NCBI GenBank assembly: GCA_900554675.1
Contig: USIM01000073.1
Span: 1-5,200 of the forward strand
Reading direction: 5' to 3'
Source of the DNA: an uncultured Sutterella sp.
GTDB taxonomy: Bacteria > Pseudomonadota > Gammaproteobacteria > Burkholderiales > Burkholderiaceae_F
Length of the DNA: 5,200 nucleotides
Shown here: positions 1 to 5,200 of the stretch, one piece after another
How positions within the stretch are numbered: position 1 is the stretch's first letter
How the letters are laid out: the number at the start of each line of letters is the position of its first letter
The notes under the pieces: generated by a model
What the model was told of the DNA's origin: nothing
The model's database searches: none
What the model saw: the letters and a program-made list of their open reading frames with translations, nothing else
Position numbers and translations under genes: made by a program

Positions 1-1
1 G

Positions 2-745
2 CCCGGCGGCGATGGTTCTGAAAACACGATTTCTCAATTCCCGATGGGCCTTAACTACGGTTCATTGGTCAATAGCTCCGGCGCGGGTAACATCGGTTTG
101 GCCTTGGGTCAGTTGGGCGGCAATATTTTGGAAACGCAGCTCAATTTGATGGAACGCGAAGGCGTGTTGAATATTCTGTCTTCACCCTCGATTACCACGC
201 TTGACAATAAGATGGCCTACACCGAAAACGGTGAAAAGGTACCTTACGTGAGCCGTGACAAAGATGGCGACAATGATGTGAAATTTGAAGACGCGGTGTT
301 GCGTTTAGAGATGACGCCTAACGTCATTGACCGCTCCAATATGAAACTCAAAGTCTTGATCAAGAAGGACGAAGTGGATTCCTCTCGTAACGTTGAAGGT
401 AATCCTTACATCATCAAGAAGCAAACGGAAACGACCGTTATGGTTCGTAGCGGTGAAACGATTGTGTTGTCGGGCTTAACCAAGGAAAAGGGTAACAACA
501 GCGAAGCGGGCGTTCCGGGAATGCGTGATTTGCCCGGTGGCAAATATGCCTTTGGTTCGACCAATCGCACGGTGTCCATGGAAGAAGTGTTGATCTTCAT
601 TACGCCCACGATTTTGCCGACTCGCACGGAAGCTGATCGCAAGGCCAAGCCCTTGAAGATGGCCCCGATTGTGAAAGAAGCTCCGAAAAAAGAAGAGAAA
701 AAGGCGGCTGACAACCAAGTCGTGACGCTCAGAGAGGGTGTGTAA
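2..745 (+). CDS. gspD: Secretin, C-terminal part (GspD/PulD/MshL superfamily), 5' truncated by window edge
   Basis: This is the C-terminal 247 residues of an outer-membrane secretin, the multimeric pore of type II secretion or type IV pilus machines. The frame is open to the left edge, so the ATG at 44 is internal and not the real start. The secretin beta-barrel core is recognisable: an LMEREGVLNILSSPSITTLDN segment (about 149-211), a GEKVPYV segment, a VEGNPYIIKKQTETTV strand region, the turn GETIVLSGL, the GVPGMRDLPGG segment (about 509-540) and the closing LIFITPTIL strand. The segment that is usually P-x-LG-x-LF reads LPGGKYAFG, an unusual variant. After the barrel comes a tail of about 40 residues rich in Lys, Glu and Pro, of unknown role; pilotin binding or a periplasmic extension are guesses. 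It overlaps the next gene by one base. The symbol is a family label: MshL or PilQ-type assignment is equally possible. The N-domains and signal peptide lie outside the window. Confidence 0.88.
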   Translation, partial: PGGDGSENTISQFPMGLNYGSLVNSSGAGNIGLALGQLGGNILETQLNLMEREGVLNILSSPSITTLDNKMAYTENGEKVPYVSRDKDGDNDVKFEDAVLRLEMTPNVIDRSNMKLKVLIKKDEVDSSRNVEGNPYIIKKQTETTVMVRSGETIVLSGLTKEKGNNSEAGVPGMRDLPGGKYAFGSTNRTVSMEEVLIFITPTILPTRTEADRKAKPLKMAPIVKEAPKKEEKKAADNQVVTLREGV

Positions 746-747
746 TG
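731..747 (+). promoter_or_regulatory. Shine-Dalgarno and TAATG stop/start overlap before the ATPase gene
   Basis: A purine-rich AGAGAGGG (731-738) lies six bases before the ATG at 745. That ATG shares its A with the TAA stop of the secretin gene (743-745). This supports 745 as the start rather than the in-frame ATG at 760, and suggests translational coupling, so that secretin and ATPase are made together. The coupling is inferred from layout only. Confidence 0.7.
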
Positions 748-2451
748 CCAGAACGCCATATGTCTTTTTCGCAAAAGCCTCTTCGGTTAGGTGAGCAACT
801 TCTCCAAAAAGGATTACTCACGCAAGAACAGCTCACTCAGGCGCTTTCTGAAGCAGCGTCTCAGAAGTTGCGTTTGGGTGACTATTTGATCAATGCCGGT
901 CTCATTAAGGAAACGGATGTCTTAACGGCCGTTGCCGAGCAGTCGCGTATTGCCGTTTATCGAGCAAACGACTATACGCTCGATGTGAGTCTTAAAGAAC
1001 TCATTCCTGAAGATTTCGCACGTCGCAATCGTGTGGTGCCTTTGTGCATTCGTGATGGATTACTTTATATCGCTTTGTTGGATGCCAACCACTTCCCGAC
1101 GTTTGATGCCGTGGAAGAACTCACGCACCATCAGATGGAACCGGTGTTGTGTTCTAAGAGAGACTTCGTGCACCTTTTTAGCGCGGTTTATGGTCAGTAT
1201 TCAGCTTTCCATGAAATGCTTGAAGAGTTAGAGCAAAAAGACACGCGTGAAGAATTAAAGACGCAGATCGAAGAAGAAATCGTTGAAGGCACCTCCGGAG
1301 TGCCGGTCATTCGTTTGGTGAATTTGATTCTCACCGAAGGCGTCAAGATGGCCGCAAGCGACATCCACATTAAGCCTGAAAGAACAGAATTTAATGTGCG
1401 CTACCGTGTGGAAGGCCTTTTGAGAAAAGCAAGTACCGTGCCTTATGCGATGGGGCCCTCGGTTGTGTCTCGTATCAAGATTATGGCCAACATGGACATC
1501 GCTGAAACGCGTTTGCCACAAGACGGGCGTTTTACGATCAAGATTGAAGGCCGAGAAATTAACGTTCGTGTGTCTACGTTGCCCACGATGTATGGCGAGA
1601 CGATTGTGATGCGTTTATTGGATATGAGCGCCAATCGTGTCTACTCCTTGCCTCAGTTGGGTATGAATGACGCAGACTATCAAGCGCTTTTAAAGTGCGT
1701 GAGAAAACCCTACGGCATGATTTTGTCAACGGGCCCGACCGGGAGCGGTAAGAGTTCCAGTTTGTACGCTATTTTGCAACTTCTTAATCGTGAAGAAGTC
1801 AATATCGTGACGTTGGAAGATCCGGTTGAATACCGTATCAAGGGTGTGAACCAAGTTCAGTTAAATACCCGAGCCGGGATGACGTTTTCGTCCCGCTTAC
1901 GCGCTATTTTGCGTCAAGACCCGGACATCTTGATGGTGGGTGAAATTCGTGACCGAGAAACGGCTGAAATTGCGGTTCAAGCCGCTTTAACGGGTCACTT
2001 GGTGCTTTCGACTTTGCACACAAATGATGCTTTGTCAGCGGTTTACCGTTTGATGGACATGGGCATTGAACCTTACTTGGTGTCTTCTGTCTTACTTTGC
2101 AGTTTTGCTCAACGCTTAGTAAGAAAAGTTTGTCCGCACTGCCGTCAAGCCTATCAACCCGATCCGGCGCTTTTGGCTGAATTTGGCTTAAAGCCTGAGG
2201 ATGGCCCCTTCTATCATGGCACTGGTTGCCATCACTGCGGTCACACGGGCTTTATTGGGCGTACCGCCATTTTTGAAGTCTTCCCGATGAACGGTGTCTA
2301 TCAAGACATGGTGACGCACGGTCAACCCAGGCAAGCGCTTTATCAAGAAGCGGCTAAACATGGTCAAAAGACGATGCTCAATGACGCGGCCGACAAGATT
2401 AAGGCCGGTATCACCACGGTGGAAGAAGCTCGTCGCGTGACGATGGCGTAG
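745..2451 (+). CDS. gspE: GspE/PilB/MshE-family assembly ATPase with MshEN-type N-terminus
   Basis: This is a complete 568-aa cytoplasmic hexameric ATPase that powers pseudopilus or pilus assembly. The length is closer to PilB/MshE than to the roughly 500-aa GspE. Residues 14-66 carry two tandem 24-residue motifs, each beginning RLG (R14, R43) and separated by five residues, as in the cyclic-di-GMP-binding MshEN domain. The rest of the N-terminal domain runs to about 150, followed by a charged linker. The ATPase core shows ASDIHIKPE (203-212), Walker A GPTGSGKS (330-337, K336), Asp box LEDPVEY (357-363), Walker B LMVGEIRD (396-403, E400) and His box TGHLVLSTLHTN (416-427). A zinc-binding tetracysteine is formed by C463, C466, C495 and C498. 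All catalytic elements are present, so it should be active. It partners with the platform protein encoded 13 bp downstream. Whether it serves secretion or a pilus is not settled by sequence alone. Confidence 0.95.
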   Translation: MPERHMSFSQKPLRLGEQLLQKGLLTQEQLTQALSEAASQKLRLGDYLINAGLIKETDVLTAVAEQSRIAVYRANDYTLDVSLKELIPEDFARRNRVVPLCIRDGLLYIALLDANHFPTFDAVEELTHHQMEPVLCSKRDFVHLFSAVYGQYSAFHEMLEELEQKDTREELKTQIEEEIVEGTSGVPVIRLVNLILTEGVKMAASDIHIKPERTEFNVRYRVEGLLRKASTVPYAMGPSVVSRIKIMANMDIAETRLPQDGRFTIKIEGREINVRVSTLPTMYGETIVMRLLDMSANRVYSLPQLGMNDADYQALLKCVRKPYGMILSTGPTGSGKSSSLYAILQLLNREEVNIVTLEDPVEYRIKGVNQVQLNTRAGMTFSSRLRAILRQDPDILMVGEIRDRETAEIAVQAALTGHLVLSTLHTNDALSAVYRLMDMGIEPYLVSSVLLCSFAQRLVRKVCPHCRQAYQPDPALLAEFGLKPEDGPFYHGTGCHHCGHTGFIGRTAIFEVFPMNGVYQDMVTHGQPRQALYQEAAKHGQKTMLNDAADKIKAGITTVEEARRVTMA

Positions 2452-2464
2452 TTGGGAGCAGGCG

Positions 2465-3676
2465 ATGGCAAAAGAGTTCCAATACAAAGCCATTGATGCA
2501 ACGGGGCGCCACGTCACCGATAGCATCAGCGCTGAAAACGCCCTCGAAGCCAAGCAAAAGCTTTTCGAGGCGGGGCTTGTTGCCACCGAAATTGAAGAAA
2601 AAAGTGCCAATCAAACCCAGGGTTGGCGTCGCTACTTTGAAAAGCGACTCTCTACGCGTGACTTAATTTTGTTTACGCAACAATTCAGAACGCTTTTTAA
2701 TGCCGGTATCGCTTTGCCGGAAATCTTTGAAACGCTCCAAGGACAAGTCAGTAACCGCTCTTTTGCGTTGGTGATTGAAGACATGCACCGACGTATCCAA
2801 GAAGGGGAAAGTCTTCAACAAGCCTTTAGCGCTCACAAAAAAGTTTTCTCATCGCTTTACTGTGCGATGGTGGTAGCCGGTGAAAATAGTGGTGCTTTGC
2901 CAGAAGTGTTAGGGCGCTTAGTCTACTTGCTTGAGCACGAAGAAAAGATTCGCACGAAGATTGAATCGGCCGTTCGCTACCCGAAGATGGTGGTCGCTGT
3001 CATGGTGGGGGCGTTTTTACTCCTTTTAAATTTCGTTATTCCGACATTCGCATCGTTATACGCTTCAGCTAAGGTTGACCTACCTCTTCCAACCGTTATT
3101 GCTATGAAACTCAACGTCCTTTTTATGGACTACTGGTGGGTTGTGTTAGCGGTGACGATTGCCATCATTGCATTTTGTCGTTCGTACTTTAAGACCGAAC
3201 AGGGTGTTTATCTAAAAGACTCTTATTCTCTTAAATTACCGTTAGTGGGTAAGGTGGTACAAAAGGCAGCAATTGCTCGCTTCGCTTCGATTTTTAGTAT
3301 TTTGCAAAGTAGCGGTATTTCCGTTTTGGATAGCATGGACATCATTGCTGAGACGGTCAATAACGCTTTTTATAAAAAACAGTTTGATCTAATTAAGACG
3401 GACTTAAAGGCCGGTATCGGGATTGCACCTGCTATGCAAAAAACACAAGGCTTTACTCCTTTGGCAGTGAGTTTGGTGACGGTGGGTGAAAACGCCGGGA
3501 ACTTGGAAGAAATGCTCTCGGAACTTGCCAAACACTATGACCAAGAAGTGGAGTTGGCTGTTGAAGAATTAACCGATTGGATCGGGCCCATCTTGATTAT
3601 TTGTCTAGGTGTGGTGGTGCTTTTCTTTGCATTGGCAATCTTCTTGCCGATGTGGGATATGGTGAAGTTTGTCTAA
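2465..3676 (+). CDS. gspF: GspF/PulF/PilC-family inner-membrane platform protein
   Basis: This is a complete 403-aa polytopic protein of usual family length. It forms the inner-membrane platform that couples the ATPase to pilin or pseudopilin assembly. The start is supported by GGGAG (2454-2458), six bases before the ATG; only 13 bp separate it from the ATPase stop. It has two T2SSF repeats. The first (about 65-193) includes the AGENSGALPEVL motif (138-149) and the second (about 270-395) the matching VGENAGNLEEML motif (340-351). Three hydrophobic segments are visible: about 175-197, 224-239 and 372-396. The start of the third reads DWIGP, where I expect an acidic residue before the proline (EP) in most relatives. 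The C-terminus ends in LPMWDM (395-400), which I associate with MSHA-type MshG proteins; this is a memory-based impression. The gene seems undamaged, and the insertion sequence downstream spares it by 44 bp. Confidence 0.93.
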   Translation: MAKEFQYKAIDATGRHVTDSISAENALEAKQKLFEAGLVATEIEEKSANQTQGWRRYFEKRLSTRDLILFTQQFRTLFNAGIALPEIFETLQGQVSNRSFALVIEDMHRRIQEGESLQQAFSAHKKVFSSLYCAMVVAGENSGALPEVLGRLVYLLEHEEKIRTKIESAVRYPKMVVAVMVGAFLLLLNFVIPTFASLYASAKVDLPLPTVIAMKLNVLFMDYWWVVLAVTIAIIAFCRSYFKTEQGVYLKDSYSLKLPLVGKVVQKAAIARFASIFSILQSSGISVLDSMDIIAETVNNAFYKKQFDLIKTDLKAGIGIAPAMQKTQGFTPLAVSLVTVGENAGNLEEMLSELAKHYDQEVELAVEELTDWIGPILIICLGVVVLFFALAIFLPMWDMVKFV

Positions 3677-3720
3677 GGACAAAAAAGCGACAATTTGGGG
3701 TTAGAAATTTCCCTTAATTA
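3677..3720. other. Residual spacer between platform gene and insertion sequence
   Basis: These 44 bp are what remains between the platform-gene stop and the element. The stretch has no ORF. A weak imperfect stem is possible (AATT and GGG at 3692-3700 against CCC and AATT at 3711-3719), but it lacks a T-run, so I do not call a terminator. The last nine bases are the left target duplication. Confidence 0.6.
3712..3720. repeat. Target site duplication, left copy (CCTTAATTA)
   Basis: The nine bases CCTTAATTA directly outside the left inverted repeat are repeated exactly outside the right one at 5117-5125. Nine bases is a typical duplication length for IS4-family members such as IS10 and IS50. 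Confidence 0.93.
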
Positions 3721-3743
3721 CACTACTGTCCAAAATAATTTTT
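3721..3743. repeat. Left terminal inverted repeat (23 bp)
   Basis: The segment begins CACTACTGTCCAAAATAATT and ends TTT. It is the exact reverse complement of 5094-5116; the next inner base pair (3744 against 5093) does not match. It is expected to be the transposase binding and cleavage site. Confidence 0.96.
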
Positions 3744-3811
3744 ATTAAATAACCCCGTATCAACAATTTCGGCCTTTAGCTGTCCAAGACGTTGTCAAAT
3801 CCCATTTCAAG

Positions 3812-3843
3812 CCCCTCAAGTCAAAACAAACACGCTTGAGGGG
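3812..3843. terminator. 9-bp hairpin spanning the transposase stop codon, possible terminator
   Basis: CCCCTCAAG (3812-3820) pairs perfectly with CTTGAGGGG (3835-3843) around a 14-base loop that includes the transposase stop (3821-3823). On the plus strand it is followed by AATTTTC, a short T-tract. On the minus strand there is no clear T-run. It could stop transcription arriving from the platform gene, protect the 3' end of the transposase mRNA, or both. The structure is clear; the function is inferred. Confidence 0.45.
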
Positions 3844-5005
3844 AATTTTCAAGAGGATTTAAAGGGACGATATCAGGTTGATCAAGCCAATCTCTCAGGT
3901 CTTTACATGTCATTAAGTTCAGTCGTAGATAGTTGCAAAGTCGGCTAAATGACCAAGGGTATTTGGAGCGTCGTTTTAGTACCTCAAGCATTAACGTCAT
4001 GATGAGAGCTGTCCAAATCTGAACCATCACTGCGTTGAGAGTTGTGCCCACAAAAGATTTGATTTTTAAATTTTGTTTGAGCTTTTTAAAAAACAGTTCA
4101 ATCTGCCAACGATCTTTGTAAATCGCCGCAATCTCCTGTGCAGTGAGCTTGAAGTCGTTAGTTAAGAACTCAAACCAACGCCCACTATCTTGGTCTTTCC
4201 ACTGGACTAATCGATATTTAGGTAACGACTTAATTCGTCCTTTCTCAAAAGCTTTTTCTTCAGACTTGAGACTAATTTCATAGCATCCCCATTTTTCATT
4301 TTTATCCACTTCAATGTGTTTGATATGTTTGACTTTAATATTCTCCTTGATGCGGGTGACAAAAGTAATGTTGCGTTTAGAGAGTTGTCGATACCAATTA
4401 AAATCGTAATAGCCACGATCGACCACCAAGATGCTGTTTTGAGGCAGATCGACTAGGGTTTTAGCTGCCTTAATGTCAGAAACGGTTGCCTCAGTAACGG
4501 CAATGAACGATGGCATAAGAGTATCGTTATCCAACAAGGTGTGGAGTTTTATTCCACCTTTTGTCTTCTGAAATCGAGCCCAATCAAAAAGTTTTAAACA
4601 TAATCCAATCGTTGTTGAATCTAAGCTGAAAATCTTTTTTGAAGAGCTAATCCTCTTGACTCTGGCTCCGGTTAATGTGGTTTGAAAGTGTTGCAATAAA
4701 CCGTAATAAAAATCTCGGTAAACACGATAATCTCGATGTTGATTAGCGTACGACAGTGTTGAGCGTGCAACAGCGTGAGCACCTACATGGTTGAGCTTGC
4801 CTAAGCTGGAATACAAACCATCGGATATTTCCCGAAGAGATTGGGCCCCACTGAGTTGACAATACAGCATAGCAACCAGTTGATCCCAGGTATTTAACCC
4901 TTTAGCGCCTTTGTCAGTTTGATACTTTTGAACGAGATTAAAGAATAAATTTTTGGGTAACTGCTGGACAATTTGTGCAAACATCGATACTGTTGCTTTT
5001 CGCAT
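3821..5005 (-). CDS. IS4-family DDE transposase, intact
   Basis: A full-length 394-aa transposase that would catalyse cut-and-paste movement of the surrounding element. The N-terminal part (about 1-105) resembles the DUF4372 domain (NTWDQLVAMLYCQLSGAQSLREI region at 38-60), followed by a DDE_Tnp_1 RNase H-like catalytic domain. The catalytic triad is D129 (FSLDS), D196 (LVVDRGYYD) and E303. E303 lies in an exact IS4 signature: Y296-(2)-R299-(3)-E303-(6)-K310, within YKDRWQIELFFKKLK. A beta-strand-rich stretch lies between the second Asp and the Glu (about 215-285), as in other IS4 transposases. The ATG at 5005-5003 is preceded by AAGGA (5018-5014) with an 8-base spacer. The start codon is embedded in one arm of an inverted repeat, suggesting translational control. 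No frameshift or internal stop is present. Confidence 0.95.
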   Translation of the reverse strand: MRKATVSMFAQIVQQLPKNLFFNLVQKYQTDKGAKGLNTWDQLVAMLYCQLSGAQSLREISDGLYSSLGKLNHVGAHAVARSTLSYANQHRDYRVYRDFYYGLLQHFQTTLTGARVKRISSSKKIFSLDSTTIGLCLKLFDWARFQKTKGGIKLHTLLDNDTLMPSFIAVTEATVSDIKAAKTLVDLPQNSILVVDRGYYDFNWYRQLSKRNITFVTRIKENIKVKHIKHIEVDKNEKWGCYEISLKSEEKAFEKGRIKSLPKYRLVQWKDQDSGRWFEFLTNDFKLTAQEIAAIYKDRWQIELFFKKLKQNLKIKSFVGTTLNAVMVQIWTALIMTLMLEVLKRRSKYPWSFSRLCNYLRLNLMTCKDLRDWLDQPDIVPLNPLENSPQACLF

Positions 5006-5064
5006 ATCGGATTTCCTTTTTTGTTTGAGTGTGGTAACTAAAACTTTAAAGGATTCCGATATGC
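5002..5064 (-). promoter_or_regulatory. Inverted repeat in the transposase leader sequestering the start codon
   Basis: Read on the minus strand, GCATATCGGA (5064-5055) is the perfect complement of TCCGATATGC (5011-5002), which contains the transposase ATG. A further two-base CC/GG pairing next to the Shine-Dalgarno is possible across a small internal loop. A transcript containing both arms would fold so that the start codon, and part of the ribosome site, is paired. The loop is 43 bases. This resembles the fold-back inhibition known for IS10 and IS50, in which read-through transcripts from outside the element are poorly translated. Confidence 0.6.
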
Positions 5065-5067
5065 TTT

Positions 5068-5095
5068 TTTATATCTTTAAAAATCTCGTCTTCAA
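5068..5095 (-). promoter_or_regulatory. Probable transposase promoter
   Basis: On the minus strand TTGAAG (5095-5090) and TATAAA (5073-5068) are separated by 16 bases, matching sigma-70 -35 (4 of 6) and -10 (5 of 6) elements. The -35 begins within the last two bases of the right inverted repeat. The expected transcription start, near 5061-5062, falls inside the upstream arm of the leader inverted repeat, so the native transcript would carry only part of that arm. The region is AT-rich, so other promoter choices are possible. Confidence 0.45.
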
Positions 5096-5116
5096 AAATT
5101 ATTTTGGACAGTAGTG
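5094..5116. repeat. Right terminal inverted repeat (23 bp)
   Basis: This is the exact reverse complement of 3721-3743, ending GGACAGTAGTG at the outer edge. Together with the target duplication it fixes the element boundary at 5116. Confidence 0.96.
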
Positions 5117-5125
5117 CCTTAATTA
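5117..5125. repeat. Target site duplication, right copy (CCTTAATTA)
   Basis: Exact repeat of 3712-3720, immediately outside the right inverted repeat. Confidence 0.93.
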
Positions 5126-5146
5126 GGTAAATTTATTTATTGAAAG

Positions 5147-5167
5147 CACTACTGTCCAAAATAATTT
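5147..5167 (+). repeat. Third, isolated copy of the IS terminal repeat (21 bp)
   Basis: Twenty-one bases starting CACTACTGTCC are identical to the left end of the complete element and in the same orientation. They therefore form an inverted pair with the right end at 5096-5116 across a 30-base spacer. Beyond 5167 the sequence (CCAAGAGTAAAC) matches neither inner flank of the complete element. It may be the end of a related element or MITE continuing past the window, or a relic. The remaining 33 bases to 5200 show no gene. Confidence 0.8.
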
Positions 5168-5200
5168 CCAAGAGTAAACTTCCGTCCACAAAAAAAAGCC

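Larger units (their letters stand above)
3721..5116 (-). mobile_element. Complete IS4-family insertion sequence, 1396 bp
   Basis: The element is bounded by 23-bp perfect inverted repeats starting CACTACTGTCC and flanked by a 9-bp exact target duplication. It holds a single transposase gene on the minus strand, running from near the right end towards the left. The 77 bp between the left repeat and the transposase stop carry no gene. They contain a further CTGTCCAA (3780-3787) matching the inner part of the terminal repeat. The element looks lower in G+C than the secretion genes, consistent with a foreign origin. The perfect ends, perfect duplication and undisrupted transposase suggest recent transposition. 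I cannot name the ISfinder entry. The transposase N-terminus resembles the DUF4372 type seen in one branch of IS4-like elements, and the YREK signature places it in the IS4 family. Confidence 0.95.

Noticed and set aside
406..774. Minus-strand ORF of 122 codons opposite the secretin end
   Set aside because: It lies wholly opposite well-supported coding sequence, has no plausible ribosome site that I see, and its translation shows no family motif.
760..2451. Alternative ATPase start at the second ATG (760)
   Set aside because: The Shine-Dalgarno at 731-738 fits the ATG at 745, and the TAATG overlap is a common coupling arrangement; the later ATG lacks such a site.
2188..2610. Minus-strand ORF of 140 codons across the ATPase/platform junction
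   Set aside because: It is antisense to two clear genes and lacks recognisable motifs; best explained as a shadow of their codon usage.
3692..3719. Possible Rho-independent terminator after the platform gene
   Set aside because: The stem is short and interrupted, and no T-run follows, either now or in the reconstructed empty site.
5176..5193. Possible degenerate further IS end (AACTTCCGTCCACAAAAA)
   Set aside because: It resembles the terminal repeat at about 13 of 18 positions, but much of the match comes from runs of A and the window ends just after; too weak to call.
5117..5200. Novel system or RNA gene to the right of the element
   Set aside because: Only 84 bases are visible, AT-rich, with a duplicated target and an orphan IS end; nothing else is supported.

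Overview
The window holds the end of a secretin gene, the complete ATPase and inner-membrane platform genes of a type II secretion / type IV pilus-like machine, and one complete insertion sequence just downstream. The protein features suggest a Gram-negative proteobacterium. Moderate G+C and the family resemblances fit a gut-type betaproteobacterium such as the Sutterellaceae, but that is a guess and I cannot confirm it without a database search.

Positions 2-3676 (+ strand) are one tightly packed transcription unit. The partial secretin (GspD/PulD/MshL superfamily) ends in TAATG, overlapping the start of the GspE/PilB-family assembly ATPase by one base. A GspF/PulF/PilC-family platform protein follows after 13 bp. 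The secretin would form the outer-membrane pore. The ATPase would act in the cytoplasm against the platform protein to assemble or retract a pilus or pseudopilus. The gene order D-E-F is that of a T2SS. However, the ATPase carries a complete MshEN-type tandem motif (a cyclic-di-GMP receptor fold in MshE and relatives), and the platform protein ends in an LPMWDM motif that I associate from memory with MSHA-type pili. I therefore treat the symbols gspD/E/F as family labels, not as proof of secretion rather than piliation.

Positions 3721-5116 are a structurally perfect IS4-family insertion sequence of 1396 bp. It has 23-bp identical terminal inverted repeats, a 9-bp target duplication (CCTTAATTA) and an intact 394-aa DDE transposase on the minus strand, with D129, D196, E303 and an exact Y-(2)-R-(3)-E-(6)-K signature. 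Its intactness and the exact target duplication suggest a recent insertion. It lies 44 bp after the platform gene, convergent to it, and separates it from whatever pseudopilin or other genes lie beyond. The transposase leader contains a 10-bp inverted repeat that can sequester the start codon, resembling the fold-back control known for IS10 and IS50.

Positions 5117-5200 are non-coding as far as visible. They contain a third copy (21 bp exact) of the IS end, facing the IS across 30 bp. Its inner flank does not match either end of the complete element, so it marks a different relative, a MITE-like derivative or a relic. I see no RNA gene, CRISPR array or unfamiliar multigene system here.
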